Below are positions 1-15,216 of a stretch of DNA of 64,000 bases, in pieces. The position numbers and the translations under genes were made by a program. Below the pieces are notes generated by a model. It was given only the letters and a program-made list of their open reading frames with translations, was not told the DNA's origin and searched no databases. Within the stretch, counting starts at the first letter, position 1. Each line of letters starts with the position of its first letter. The stretch covers positions 3,658,001-3,722,000 of the forward strand of contig NZ_CP108458.1 of the NCBI RefSeq assembly GCF_036242395.1, read 5' to 3'. This DNA is from Kitasatospora sp. NBC_01266 (lineage in GTDB: Bacteria > Actinomycetota > Actinomycetes > Streptomycetales > Streptomycetaceae).

Positions 1-570
1 ATGCTCGCTGACCACCAGTTCGGCGGCGATCTCGGCGTTGGACAGCCCCCGGGCGATCAGCCGCAGGGTCTCCTGCTCGCGGATGGTCAGCTGCTCCAGC
101 AGTCTGGCCGGCGCGCGCAGGGCGGCGCCCGGGCCGGTCGGCCGGCGCGCGGAGAACTCGCTGATCAGCCGCTTGGTGACGGAGGGCGCCAGCAACGCCT
201 CGCCGGAGGCCACCAGCCGCACGCCGTGCGCGAGGTCGTCGCGGCGCACGTCCTTGAGCAGGAAGCCGCTGGCGCCCGCGTAGAGCGCGTCGTAGACGTA
301 GTCGTCGATGTCGAAGGTGGTGAGCATGATCACCTTGGTGTCCGGGTGCTCGGCGCAGACCCGGCGGGCGGCCTCCAGGCCGTCCATCACCGGCATCCGC
401 ACGTCCAGCAGGAGGACGTCCGGCCGGTGCTCGGCCACCGCCTCCAGCGCCTGCGCCCCGTTCGCCGCCTCGGCCACCACCTCGATGTCCGGCTGGGCGT
501 CCAGGATCATGCCGAACCCGGCCCTGACCAGCTCCTGGTCATCGGCCACCACCACGCGTATCACGGACAT
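1..570 (-). CDS. NarL/LuxR-family response regulator (C-terminus cut by window edge)
   Basis: Two-component response regulator, probably the DNA-binding partner of the histidine kinase encoded just upstream. The N-terminal receiver domain starts MSVIRVVVADDQELVRAGF, with the acidic pair D10/D11, a phospho-acceptor aspartate near D56 in LLLDVRMPVMDG, and the conserved lysine in GFLLKD. A linker then leads into a LuxR/GerE helix-turn-helix that begins LTIREQETLRLIARGLSNAEIA. The window edge removes roughly the last 30 residues. The ATG at 570 is preceded by AGGGGAG and follows the kinase stop by 17 nt, so the two genes are very likely co-transcribed and translationally linked. The target genes cannot be read from the sequence; the DUF4097 lipoprotein at the head of the operon is an obvious candidate. 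Confidence 0.93.
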   Translation of the reverse strand, partial: MSVIRVVVADDQELVRAGFGMILDAQPDIEVVAEAANGAQALEAVAEHRPDVLLLDVRMPVMDGLEAARRVCAEHPDTKVIMLTTFDIDDYVYDALYAGASGFLLKDVRRDDLAHGVRLVASGEALLAPSVTKRLISEFSARRPTGPGAALRAPARLLEQLTIREQETLRLIARGLSNAEIAAELVVSEH

Positions 571-587
571 CCCGCTCCCCTGCTCGT

Positions 588-1787
588 TCACAGACTCTCG
601 GCCGCCAGCGGCAGCCGGGCCGTCACCACGAACCCGCGACCGTCCGGTCCGGGTCCGGCCGCCGCCCTGCCACCGCAGGCCGCGGCGCGCTCGCGGATAC
701 CGACCAGGCCGCGCCCGCCGGACCAGCCGGAGACGGCGCCCGCGGCCGCGCCCATGCCGCGCCCGTTGTCGCTCACGGTCAGCTCCAGGACCTGGCCGCA
801 GCCGGTGATCCGCACCTCGGCGGCGTTCGCGCCGGAGTGCTTGACGATGTTGGTCAGCGCCTCCTGGACGATCCGGTAGGCCGCCGTCTCCACGTCGGCC
901 GGCAGCACCAGGGCCGGCTCGGGCAGCGTCAGTTCGACCGCGACGCCCGCCTCGCGGACCCGCCCGGCGACCGCCGACAGCTCGGGCAGCCTGGGCTGCG
1001 GGGCCAGCACCGGCGCGGCGCCGTCCTCCTTCAGCACGCCCAGCACCCGGCGCAACTGCACCATGGCGTCGCGCCCGGAGTCGGCGATGGTGTCGAACGC
1101 CTTGATCGCCCGGTCCGGGTCGCTGCGCACCACCACCGGGCCGGCCTCGGCCTGGATCACCATCAGCGAGACGGCGTGCGCCCGGATGTCGTGCATCTCC
1201 CGGGCGATCCGGCCGCGCTCCTGGGCCACCGCGCGGGCCGCGTCACTGGCCGCCCGCAGCCCGGTCTCCCGGGCCCGCTCGGCCTCCACCTGGGCGAGCC
1301 GGCGCAGCTCGCGCACCGCGGTGCCCAGGGCGAACGAGCCGATCGTGGTGACCTCACTGAAGATCATCCCGTTCAGCGAGCGGGTGCCCAGGAAGTTGGC
1401 GGGCACCAGGATCGCCATCATCAGCCAGCGCTGCCAGTTCTTGCCCAGGTCGGCCAGGTTGTAGATGAGCACGATCCCGCAGACCGCGATCTGCGGCTGC
1501 GCGGAGTGGGCGAGGAGGCCGAGCGCGCCCGAGAAGAGGCAGCCGACCAGGAAGACCGTGAACGGCGCCCGGCGGCGCCAGAGCAGCGGCAGGCAGCAGC
1601 AGGCGGCCAGCAGGTAGGTCCAGAGCGGCCAGTGGTGGTCGTCGTTGTAGACCGACCAGAGCGAGACCGCCAGCGAGGCCAGCGTGATCACGCTGTCCAC
1701 CAGGTACGGGTTGATCCGGGCGAACCGCCCGCGCGCCAACCGCCCCCGTTCGGCCAGCCAGGCCCGCCCGCGCGCCATGGTGTCCAT
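588..1787 (-). CDS. Sensor histidine kinase, NarX/DesK-type (HisKA_3)
   Basis: Membrane histidine kinase of about 399 residues. The N-terminal third holds several hydrophobic segments (for example VDSVITLASLAVSLWSVY and YLLAACCCLPLL), giving four or five predicted membrane helices with no large extracellular domain. The dimerisation/phospho-acceptor box REMHDIRAHAVSLM lies near residue 200 and is followed by a HATPase_c domain with the N box EALTNIVKHSGA and G boxes DNGRGMG and GGRGLVGIRER. I chose the ATG at 1787 because GGGGGAGGGG lies a few bases upstream. A longer in-frame start at 1871 would overlap the stop of the upstream lipoprotein gene. The streptomycete kinases of this type usually sense envelope stress or antibiotics, but no ligand can be inferred here. 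Confidence 0.92.
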   Translation of the reverse strand: MDTMARGRAWLAERGRLARGRFARINPYLVDSVITLASLAVSLWSVYNDDHHWPLWTYLLAACCCLPLLWRRRAPFTVFLVGCLFSGALGLLAHSAQPQIAVCGIVLIYNLADLGKNWQRWLMMAILVPANFLGTRSLNGMIFSEVTTIGSFALGTAVRELRRLAQVEAERARETGLRAASDAARAVAQERGRIAREMHDIRAHAVSLMVIQAEAGPVVVRSDPDRAIKAFDTIADSGRDAMVQLRRVLGVLKEDGAAPVLAPQPRLPELSAVAGRVREAGVAVELTLPEPALVLPADVETAAYRIVQEALTNIVKHSGANAAEVRITGCGQVLELTVSDNGRGMGAAAGAVSGWSGGRGLVGIRERAAACGGRAAAGPGPDGRGFVVTARLPLAAESL

Positions 1788-1863
1788 GTCCGCCCCTCCC
1801 CCGTCCGCGGGGAGCCTATCGCCCGAGGTCAGCAGGTCGTAGGCGGGCTGGGGACGGGGATGA

Positions 1864-2547
1864 TCAGGCATGCGTGACGGTGACGTTGCCGGTGTCCGAC
1901 TCCGCGTCGATCGCGTGCCCCGAAGCGGCGTCCTGCGGGACCGCCACCGTGACGCTGCCCGTGTCGGCCTCGGCCTTGACCGCGTAACCACCGGCCGGGA
2001 GCACCACCTTGACGTTGCCGGTCGCGGTCTTGGCGGTGACCGAGGTCGGCACGCCGGTGAAGCTCGCGGTGACGTCCCCGGTGTCCGAGCTGAGGTCCGC
2101 GTCGGCACTGCCCAGCGCGATCCCCTCGACCTGGCCGCTGCCGGTGCTGGCCCGCACCCGCGCGGTCAGTCCGGACAGGTGCACGTTGCCGGTGCCGGTG
2201 CTGACCTCGACCACAGTGTCGGCCGGCACGTCGACCTGGTAGTCGATCCCGCAGTCACGGGAGCAGGTGTAGGTCAGCGTGAGCGTGCCGTCGGCCACCA
2301 CGTGGGTGCTGGCGGGTGCCGCGTCGGAGTAGTTCTGGTGCTCCGAGACGTGCACCCCGCCGCCGGCCCCGACCACCCGGATGTCGCCGGTCTTCCCCTG
2401 GAGCACCAGGGTGTGCACGGGCTGGTCGATGCCGTAGTTCACGTCGCGGTGCTGCTGGTCCGCGCCGTAGAAGCAGCCGGACATACCGAACGTGACGAAG
2501 CCGGTGATCAGGGTGTAGCCGATCAGCCGGGAAAAGCGGTGGTTCAT
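1864..2547 (-). CDS. DUF4097-family beta-helix lipoprotein
   Basis: Predicted lipoprotein of 227 residues. A short signal peptide (MNHRFSRLIGYTLITGF) ends in the lipobox MSGC, placing the mature protein on the outer face of the membrane. The body is made of repeated short beta segments such as STGTGNVHLSG, STGSGQVEG, SSDTGDVTAS, TATGNVKV, ADTGSVTV and SDTGNVTV. This is the right-handed beta-solenoid pattern of DUF4097/DUF4098 proteins. The ATG at 2547 is preceded by AGGGGG. It is the first gene of a three-gene run with the histidine kinase and response regulator, so it may act as an extracytoplasmic partner or target of that system. That role is an inference; the family has no settled biochemical function. 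Confidence 0.85.
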   Translation of the reverse strand: MNHRFSRLIGYTLITGFVTFGMSGCFYGADQQHRDVNYGIDQPVHTLVLQGKTGDIRVVGAGGGVHVSEHQNYSDAAPASTHVVADGTLTLTYTCSRDCGIDYQVDVPADTVVEVSTGTGNVHLSGLTARVRASTGSGQVEGIALGSADADLSSDTGDVTASFTGVPTSVTAKTATGNVKVVLPAGGYAVKAEADTGSVTVAVPQDAASGHAIDAESDTGNVTVTHA

Positions 2548-2683
2548 CCGGGGCCCCCTCGTACGTCGGCCCGGCCACTCCGGCCCGACACCCCACAGCC
2601 TGCCCGCCGGACCCGGGCGCCCGGATCACTCCCCCGAGCGGTTTGCCCGCCTCCCCCGTGGGAGCGAGCCGCGACCAGAAACG

Positions 2684-2722
2684 CCGCAGGGCGGCCACCC
2701 CGATGGGGTGACCGCCCTGCGG
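2684..2722 (-). terminator. rpoC terminator
   Basis: An 18-bp stem with one mismatch and a 3-nt loop starts 13 nt after the rpoC stop. On the transcribed strand it is followed by a short T-rich run (CGTTTCTG). It separates the RNA polymerase operon from the DUF4097 operon. Confidence 0.85.
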
Positions 2723-2735
2723 TTCAACAACCGAC

Positions 2736-6641
<3,906 letters not shown>

Positions 6642-6742
6642 TGGTCGTCAAGCCCTCTTTCGTAAGTCGAAAGTCGTTCATCTGGTCTGAGGGGGGCCTG
6701 GGGGCGGGCCGGCTGCGGATCGCGCAGCCGGCCCAACCTCCG

Positions 6743-10216
<3,474 letters not shown>

Positions 10217-10354
10217 GAGGGGGGTCCTTCCGAGGGCTCGGAGCTCACTGCGCGCGTACCGGCCGGGCCTTGCCGAGGGGGGAAACCCCAGGTCAGGGCA
10301 GCGCACACTCCGGGCGACGAGTCACGGAGCAGCTAACAGGCAGCGCAAAGGGAC

Positions 10355-10383
10355 AGTGTAGCCAAAGGCGACACTGCTGTCCA
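10355..10383 (-). promoter_or_regulatory. Predicted rpoB promoter (sigma-70/HrdB type)
   Basis: Read on the minus strand, a TGGACA -35 box (10378-10383) and a TACACT -10 box (10355-10360) are separated by exactly 17 bp, close to the HrdB consensus. Initiation near 10348 would give a leader of about 130 nt before the TTG start of rpoB. A perfect 7-3-7 palindrome (10389-10405) lies immediately upstream of the -35 box. Confidence 0.75.
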
Positions 10384-10388
10384 GCCCT

Positions 10389-10405
10389 GATTCGGAGACC
10401 GAATC
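10389..10405. promoter_or_regulatory. Palindrome upstream of the rpoB -35 box
   Basis: GATTCGG-AGA-CCGAATC is a perfect inverted repeat just upstream of the predicted rpoB promoter. It could be a protein-binding site or chance; it has no T-tract and sits well beyond the rplL terminator. Confidence 0.4.
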
Positions 10406-10796
10406 GGACACTCCCTACTGCTCGTCCTGCCACTGCCCACTACTGCCACTACCACTGCTGTCACCGGCACCGCCTGCTGACAGCCACTGCGCACTGCAGC
10501 GGTGCCCAACCTCGCCTGAGGCAGGCACCGCGACCCACGAGGAGTCATTTCCCGCCGCACCCGTGGTTTATGCATCCCACAGGCACTGAACCTAACGGCC
10601 GACCGCCCTCGCGGTGTCGGCACGCGCCTCGAGAATCGCGCGCCGCGTGCCGTTCGTCAAGGCCCCACCGAAGCGTGGACCTCGCACTCTCCATCGCTCC
10701 GCAGGCCCGGAGCGTTACAGTCGACCCGGCACCAAGGCCGCTGGGGCCGCTGCCGCGGCGGACCGGCGGAACATGATCACTCTACCCGGCGGCACC

Positions 10797-10844
10797 GACA
10801 GAAAAGGCCGGGCCGGCCACCCGCTAGGGGTGGCCGGCCCGGCC
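10797..10844 (-). terminator. rplJL terminator
   Basis: A perfect 17-bp G+C stem (10806-10822 pairing with 10828-10844) with a GCTAG loop is followed on the minus strand by TTTTCTGTC. It lies 26 nt after the rplL stop and separates rplJL from rpoBC, so rpoBC depends largely on its own promoter. Confidence 0.92.
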
Positions 10845-10870
10845 CGAAGTGCTCACTCAGGAGCGAGAAG

Positions 10871-11254
10871 TCACTTGACGGTGACCTTGGCGCCAGCGGC
10901 CTCGAGGGCAGCCTTGGCCTTCTCGGCAACGTCCTTCGCGACCTTCTCCAGCACCTTGGCGCCGGCGGTGTCAACGAGGTCCTTGGCCTCCTTCAGGCCG
11001 AGGGAGGTCAGGGTGCGCACCTCCTTGATGACCTGGATCTTCTTGTCGCCGGCACCCTCGAGGATGACGTCGAACTCGTCCTGCTCCTCGACGGCCTCGG
11101 CCGGGGCACCAGCGGCGCCGGCGGCGGCGATGGCAACCGGGGCGGCGGCGGTGACGTCGAACTTCTCCTCGAACGCCTTCACGAACTCGGAGAGCTCGAT
11201 GAGGGTCATCTCCTCGAACTGCGCGAGCAGGTCGTCCTGGGACAGCTTCGCCAT
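10871..11254 (-). CDS. rplL: 50S ribosomal protein L7/L12
   Basis: Ribosomal stalk protein of 127 residues that recruits and stimulates translational GTPases. The N-terminal dimerisation helix region ([32 protein letters not shown]) is followed by an Ala/Pro-rich hinge (about residues 35-55). The globular C-terminal domain carries the factor-binding sequence [25 protein letters not shown]. The length is normal. ATG at 11254 has GGAAGGA upstream. It follows rplJ by about 90 nt and ends at a strong terminator, so it is the last gene of the rplJL operon and should be co-regulated through the rplJ leader. Confidence 0.98.
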   Translation of the reverse strand: MAKLSQDDLLAQFEEMTLIELSEFVKAFEEKFDVTAAAPVAIAAAGAAGAPAEAVEEQDEFDVILEGAGDKKIQVIKEVRTLTSLGLKEAKDLVDTAGAKVLEKVAKDVAEKAKAALEAAGAKVTVK

Positions 11255-11345
11255 GATGGCGTCCTTCCACTAAATCGGCAGGTGGTGCCGGATGTACGGG
11301 ATTGGCGGGCGCGGGCCCGCTGCGAGGGCGTCAGCCCGTCGCCGA

Positions 11346-11909
11346 TTACTCGGCGGCGGCGTCCTCGGCGGGAGCCGGCGTACCGGCACCGCCCTGCTCG
11401 GCCTTCTTCTCGCGCAGCGCGTCCACCGTGCGGACGAGCTTCGAGGGCAGGGCCTGGAAGACCGCGGCAGCCTGCGAGGGCTTGGCCTTCATGGCACCCG
11501 CCAGCTTGGCGAGCAGCACCTCGCGGGACTCGAGGTCCGCGAGCTTCTTGATGTCATCGGCGGTCAGCGCCTTACCATCAAGGACACCGCCCTTGATGAC
11601 GAGCGCGGGGTTCTCCTTGGCGAAGTCACGCAGAGCCTTCGCCGACTCCACCGGGTCACCGGTGACGAAGGCGACAGCCGTCGGACCGGTGAACTGGTCG
11701 TCGAGCTCCGTGATCCCGGCCTCATTGGCCGCAATCTTGGTCAGCGTGTTCTTCACCACGGCGTACTGGGCGTTCCCACCCAGCGAGCGACGCAGAGTCT
11801 TGACCTGCTTCACCGTCAGACCGCGGTACTCGGTCAGCACGGCCGCGTTGGAGGAACGGAACTTGTCCGCGATCTCCGCGACGGCAGCAGCCTTGTCGGG
11901 CCTTGCCAT
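11346..11909 (-). CDS. rplJ: 50S ribosomal protein L10
   Basis: Stalk base protein of 187 residues that anchors L7/L12 dimers to 23S rRNA. The N-terminal rRNA-binding domain begins [43 protein letters not shown], and the C-terminal helix that binds L12 dimers follows, with an acidic Ala-rich tail ([10 protein letters not shown]). I chose the ATG at 11909 because it begins the conserved domain; longer frames upstream read through the leader RNA. In many bacteria L10 or the L10-L12 complex represses its own mRNA. The long structured leader here (about 350 nt) suggests the same. Confidence 0.98.
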   Translation of the reverse strand: MARPDKAAAVAEIADKFRSSNAAVLTEYRGLTVKQVKTLRRSLGGNAQYAVVKNTLTKIAANEAGITELDDQFTGPTAVAFVTGDPVESAKALRDFAKENPALVIKGGVLDGKALTADDIKKLADLESREVLLAKLAGAMKAKPSQAAAVFQALPSKLVRTVDALREKKAEQGGAGTPAPAEDAAAE

Positions 11910-12016
11910 AGGCTTACGCCTCCTTCCGTGATGTCGAGGTCGGCCGACCTGGACAAGTCGACCTTCGGTGCCTCGGACCACGGTGGGGAAGGAAACCCCT
12001 GCGAAGGCGAGCCTGC

Positions 12017-12081
12017 GCGGAGAACGAGCCCCGGCGGAGAGCGAACTCCGAGCGGAGAACGAACCCCGACGGAGAACGAAA
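12017..12081. repeat. Degenerate 18-bp tandem repeat in the rplJ leader
   Basis: Three full units and one partial unit of a sequence like GCGGAGAACGAACCCCGA: 12017-12033, 12034-12051, 12052-12069 and 12070-12081. They lie between the attenuator-like hairpin and the rplJ start, so they are transcribed as part of the leader. Confidence 0.8.
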
Positions 12082-12082
12082 G

Positions 12083-12110
12083 AAGCCCCGGTGCGCAGTC
12101 GCACGGGGGC
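12083..12110 (-). terminator. Attenuator-like hairpin in the rplJ leader
   Basis: The arms 12085-12095 and 12100-12110 pair over 11 bp with one mismatch around a 4-nt loop. The minus-strand transcript then reads TTCTTTCGTTC. This is terminator-like structure inside the leader, upstream of rplJ, consistent with transcription attenuation, though the T-tract is imperfect. Confidence 0.55.
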
Positions 12111-12267
12111 TCATGAAGACCTCGACGGATCACACGGAAAACCATGCGGACCGGAAGTCCAAGCTCCAGACACTCCTGCGCGGGCTGCCTGCGACGAAGC
12201 GCAGATCCTTCGGTCGGGCGTCTCCTTGCGGACACACCTCGACAACCAGCGGTCTTTGGCAGAGACC

Positions 12268-12297
12268 AACATACGGGTCAACGGGCGGGTGCGGCAA
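12268..12297 (-). promoter_or_regulatory. Predicted rplJL promoter
   Basis: On the minus strand, a TTGCCG -35 box (12292-12297) and a TATGTT -10 box (12268-12273) are separated by 18 bp. Transcription from about 12261 would begin just before the conserved-looking L10 leader motif. An alternative -35 (TTGACC, 12276-12281) lacks a good -10. Confidence 0.5.
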
Positions 12298-12312
12298 ATC
12301 GGGCCACGCCGG

Positions 12313-13173
12313 TCAGCTGCCGCCCAGGTCCTGGGTGTCGTCCTCGGCCGGCGCGGTGACGGCGAGCTGGCCGCCGAACTCGCTGTACTGCACCAGCTGC
12401 ACCAGCTCGTCCTTGCTGCCGGTGCCCGAACGCTGGAGCTGGATCAGCTGGTCCTTGTCGTTGAGCCACAGGTCCAGGGTCAGGGTGCTCACCCCGCCCT
12501 GGCCGAGCGTGGTCGCCAGCTGGGCGCGGCGGTCGGCGGTCAGCAGGTTCTGCTGGGCGGCGGCGTAGTCGGCGACCGTGACGGTGGCGGTGTAGTGCTC
12601 CGCGGTCTGGTCGCCCACCTTCTCCTCCCCCAGCTTCTCCAGGTCACCGGCGCCGGCGGCGGCGGTGACCGCCTGCAGCGGGTTCAGCTGGTCGACCAGG
12701 GCCGCGAACGGCGTCTCGGGGCGGCCGTCCGGCCCGTAGACCTCGGCGGTCTTCTGCCAGTGCTTGCCACCCAGCCGGGCCGCCGTGGCCGCGTCGCCAC
12801 CCTGGTAGGCGACGGTGTCCATGACGATCAGCTGATCGGTGGCGCCCGGATTGGTCTTGGTCAGCTGCATGATCGTCCGCGGCGCCCAGTAGAGCACCCC
12901 GAAGGCGCTGTCGCTGGTGCCGTCCGGACTGTCGAAGCGGTAGCTGACCTTGGCCCGGCGGGCGCTCTCCAGCACCTGCTCGGCCGAGAGCAGCACGCCC
13001 TGCGGGGAGCGGTCGGCCGGCTTGGACGCCGAGGCGGACGGGGAGGCGGTGGACGGGACGGCTGTGGCGCCGGCCGCCGGCCGGCCGCCGCTGCCCCCGC
13101 CACAGGCCGCCAGGGCAGCGGTCAGCGCGACGGCGACCACCGCCGCGCCCGCTGCCCTGCGCGCTCCCGCCAC
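12313..13173 (-). CDS. Lipoprotein, LppX/LprG-like, copy 3 of a tandem triplet
   Basis: Secreted lipoprotein of 286 residues. The signal peptide ends in LAAC with the lipidated cysteine near residue 24, followed by a Gly/Ser/Pro/Ala-rich linker. The mature domain carries the motif LGGKHWQK that is shared with the next two genes, and a C-terminal beta-rich part ending YSEFGGQLAVTAPAEDD. This layout resembles the LppX/LprA/LprF/LprG superfamily, which folds as a half-barrel with a hydrophobic cavity and carries lipids in mycobacteria. GTG start with GGGAGG upstream. It lies 66 nt downstream of copy 2 and just before the rplJ promoter. Lipid binding is inferred from fold resemblance, not seen directly. 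Confidence 0.85.
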   Translation of the reverse strand: MAGARRAAGAAVVAVALTAALAACGGGSGGRPAAGATAVPSTASPSASASKPADRSPQGVLLSAEQVLESARRAKVSYRFDSPDGTSDSAFGVLYWAPRTIMQLTKTNPGATDQLIVMDTVAYQGGDAATAARLGGKHWQKTAEVYGPDGRPETPFAALVDQLNPLQAVTAAAGAGDLEKLGEEKVGDQTAEHYTATVTVADYAAAQQNLLTADRRAQLATTLGQGGVSTLTLDLWLNDKDQLIQLQRSGTGSKDELVQLVQYSEFGGQLAVTAPAEDDTQDLGGS

Positions 13174-13239
13174 ACTCGCCTCCCGATCAGGTCCTGTCAG
13201 CCCAGGGTGCCATGCGTTCGTTGACCACTCCCTGGGGGG

Positions 13240-14178
13240 TCAGTTGCCGCCGCTCTGGCCCTGCTGCGCCCGCGCGATCAGCTGGGCGGCGTCCACGGTG
13301 TCGTCCGCGGCCGGCGGGGTGACCGTGACCTGCGTGCCGTAGTCCGTATAGGTCGCGGAGACGTCGATCTGGCCGTTCGCGGTCTGTGACTTCGCCTCCT
13401 GCTTGAGCAGCAGGCCCTGGCCGTCCACCCAGACGTCGAAGTGCGCCTTGGTGACGCCCTGCGACTGCAGCTGCTGGCGGAGCGCCGAGACCTGGTCCTG
13501 GGTGAGCGAGGTGCCCGCGCCGGACATCTGGCCCAGGTTCAGGTCGGCGGCGTAGTGGGTGGCCGGGGTCCCGTTGACGGAGTCCTTGCCGACCTCGGTC
13601 ACCTGGCCGGAGGCGATCATGCTCTGCACCGCGGTCACCGGGTCGGCGTTCTTCAGGCTGTTCTCGAAGCTGGTGCCGGCCGCGCCCATCAGCTTGGCGA
13701 GATCGGCGTAGTCGTACTTGAACCAGTGCTTGCCGCCCAGCTGGGCCAGCGCGGCCTGCGACATGTGCAGGTTCACGTACATCGCGTCGCTCTGGTAGAT
13801 CACGTCCGCCGGCCCGCCGCTGCCGACCTTGCTCGTCACCGCGGTCGGCAGCTGCATGGTGAGGCTGCCGAGCAGGCCGTCGCCCCAGGAGATCGGGCCC
13901 TGGGCGGTGACCTCGCCGCTGGGGGTCTTGATGTCCTCGGAGACCTTCGCGGACTTCTGCCCGCCGGTCTTCTGGGCCACCTGCTGCAGGAACGCGGCCG
14001 GGGTGACGGCGAGCGGCGACTGGGCGGCCGTCGGCGCGGCGCTCGCGGACGAGCCCGCCGCGGCGCCCGCGGCCTTCGAGGAGCCGGCGGACTTGTCGCC
14101 GCCGCAGGCCGCGGTGCCGGTGGCCAGGGCCACCACCAAGGCCGCGGCGGCGAGGGCGCGGGTACGGGTGCTGGTCAT
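13240..14178 (-). CDS. Lipoprotein, LppX/LprG-like, copy 2 of a tandem triplet
   Basis: Secreted lipoprotein of 312 residues with signal sequence AAALVVALATGTAAC (lipobox TAAC) and a Ser/Ala-rich linker. It shares with its neighbours the motif LGGKHWFKYDYADL, the VTAVQSMIASGQV region, THYAADLNL, and the strand pattern WVDGQGLLLKQEAKSQT ... TYTDYGTQVTVTPPAADD. It has the same probable LppX/LprG-like fold as copies 1 and 3. ATG with GAGGGGA upstream. It starts 20 nt after copy 1 ends, so the three genes are probably one transcription unit inserted between the rplKA and rplJL operons. Confidence 0.87.
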   Translation of the reverse strand: MTSTRTRALAAAALVVALATGTAACGGDKSAGSSKAAGAAAGSSASAAPTAAQSPLAVTPAAFLQQVAQKTGGQKSAKVSEDIKTPSGEVTAQGPISWGDGLLGSLTMQLPTAVTSKVGSGGPADVIYQSDAMYVNLHMSQAALAQLGGKHWFKYDYADLAKLMGAAGTSFENSLKNADPVTAVQSMIASGQVTEVGKDSVNGTPATHYAADLNLGQMSGAGTSLTQDQVSALRQQLQSQGVTKAHFDVWVDGQGLLLKQEAKSQTANGQIDVSATYTDYGTQVTVTPPAADDTVDAAQLIARAQQGQSGGN

Positions 14179-14198
14179 GCGGATCCCCTCCCTGGGGT

Positions 14199-15074
14199 TC
14201 AGTTGAGGCTGCTGAGCAGCTTGGCGGCGTCGGCCGGATCGGCCTGGTCGCTCGCGGCCGGCGCGCTGACGCCGACCTTCACACCGAGGTTGGAGTACGC
14301 GATGGTGCTGGCGTTGGCGGCGCTGCCGTCACTGCTCGGCGAGGAACCGTCGGTGTTCTGCTCCCGCATCTGGAGCAGTTGGTGCTTGCCGTCCACCCAG
14401 AAGTCGGTGATCAGTGTGGCGCCGCCGTCGGTGGCCACCTGCATCGCGGCCTTGCGCTGCGCGTCGGTGAGGTTGGGCAGCTGGTCGACCAGGTCCTGGG
14501 CCGGCATCGAGCTGCGGTAGTGGGTGGTGCTGCTGCCCGCCACCTGCTCCGCGCCGACCTTGCTGAGCGTGCCGTGCTGCGCGGCGACGGTGAGCTCGGC
14601 GGTCGGGTCCATCAGCACGGCCAGCGCGGTGAACGGATCGCCGATACCGCCCGCCGCCGTGCTGAGGTCGATCCAGTGCTTGCCACCCAGCGCGGCGGCC
14701 TGCGTGTTGTCCACCCCGAGATAGGAACTGCCGCCCGCCATACGGAACTTGATCGCCTTGCCGGACTGCTGCTCGGAGAGGTCCAGGACCGGCTTGGCAC
14801 CCCAGGCGTAGACGCCGCTGCCGCTGCCCGAGGAGCCGTCCGGGGAGCTGATGCTGATGTCGGCGCTGCCCGCCTGCTGCATCACGGCGGCCGCCGCGAC
14901 CAGCTCGCCCTTCGGCCCGAGGTCCGGCAGCGCGGGCGCGCCCGCACCGCCACCGCCGGTGGCGGCGGCGCCCGCGGCACCGGCCGCCGACTTGGCGCTG
15001 CTCCCGCAGGCCGCCAGCGACCCGATCAGCAGGGCCGGCACGGCCAGCGTCACTGCGATCCGCGTGATGCGCAC
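14199..15074 (-). CDS. Lipoprotein, LppX/LprG-like, copy 1 of a tandem triplet
   Basis: Secreted lipoprotein of 291 residues when started at the GTG at 15074, which has AAGGGGGAA upstream. Earlier in-frame starts lie in the rplKA terminator. Signal peptide IAVTLAVPALLIGSLAAC with lipobox LAAC, then an Ala/Gly linker. It shares LGGKHWIDLST, DPTAELTVAAQHGTLSKVG, STTHYRSSMPAQDL and WVDGKHQLLQM with copy 2. First gene of the triplet. In the S. coelicolor map as I remember it there are two such lipoproteins at this place, so three would be an extra duplication. Confidence 0.86.
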   Translation of the reverse strand: MRITRIAVTLAVPALLIGSLAACGSSAKSAAGAAGAAATGGGGAGAPALPDLGPKGELVAAAAVMQQAGSADISISSPDGSSGSGSGVYAWGAKPVLDLSEQQSGKAIKFRMAGGSSYLGVDNTQAAALGGKHWIDLSTAAGGIGDPFTALAVLMDPTAELTVAAQHGTLSKVGAEQVAGSSTTHYRSSMPAQDLVDQLPNLTDAQRKAAMQVATDGGATLITDFWVDGKHQLLQMREQNTDGSSPSSDGSAANASTIAYSNLGVKVGVSAPAASDQADPADAAKLLSSLN

Positions 15075-15175
15075 GACGATTCCCCCTTTTGTGCTTTTCT
15101 CCGATGAGCTGCGGACTCTAGCCGACCATGAAGACAGGATGAAAAGGGGTTTCGGTTCCCGGGGCGAAAACGCGT

Positions 15176-15209
15176 CAGGGCCCGTGCTCCTTGCGGAGCA
15201 CGGGCCCTG
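15176..15209 (-). terminator. rplKA terminator
   Basis: A perfect 15-bp stem (CAGGGCCCGTGCTCC pairing with its complement) with a TTGC loop lies about 140 nt after the rplA stop. On the minus strand it is followed by CTGACGCGTTTTCG. It isolates the rplKA operon from the lipoprotein triplet. Confidence 0.88.
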
Positions 15210-15216
15210 ATGGTGC

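Larger units (their letters stand above)
10217..10796. other. rplL-rpoB intergenic region (no gene)
   Basis: About 580 bp without a supported gene between the rplL terminator and the rpoB start. It holds the rpoB promoter near 10355-10383, giving a leader of about 130 nt. It also holds a simple-sequence stretch around 10430-10500 rich in CTACTGCCACTACC-like motifs. No ORF here has a credible ribosome binding site and homology-like composition. Confidence 0.7.
11910..12261 (-). ncRNA. L10-type leader of rplJL mRNA
   Basis: About 350 nt separate the predicted transcription start near 12261 from the rplJ ATG. The 5' part, reading CCAAAGACCGCTGG on the minus strand, resembles the L10-binding leader seen upstream of rplJ in other bacteria. 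It is followed by a strong hairpin (12085-12110) and a degenerate 18-bp tandem repeat (12017-12081). Autogenous control by L10 is the expected role. A covariance-model search was not possible, so the family assignment rests on position, length and motif. Confidence 0.6.

Noticed and set aside
10430..10500. CTACTGCC-like simple-sequence stretch upstream of rpoB as a possible CRISPR or repeat array
   Set aside because: The units are short and irregular with no spacers; it is a compositional stretch upstream of the promoter.
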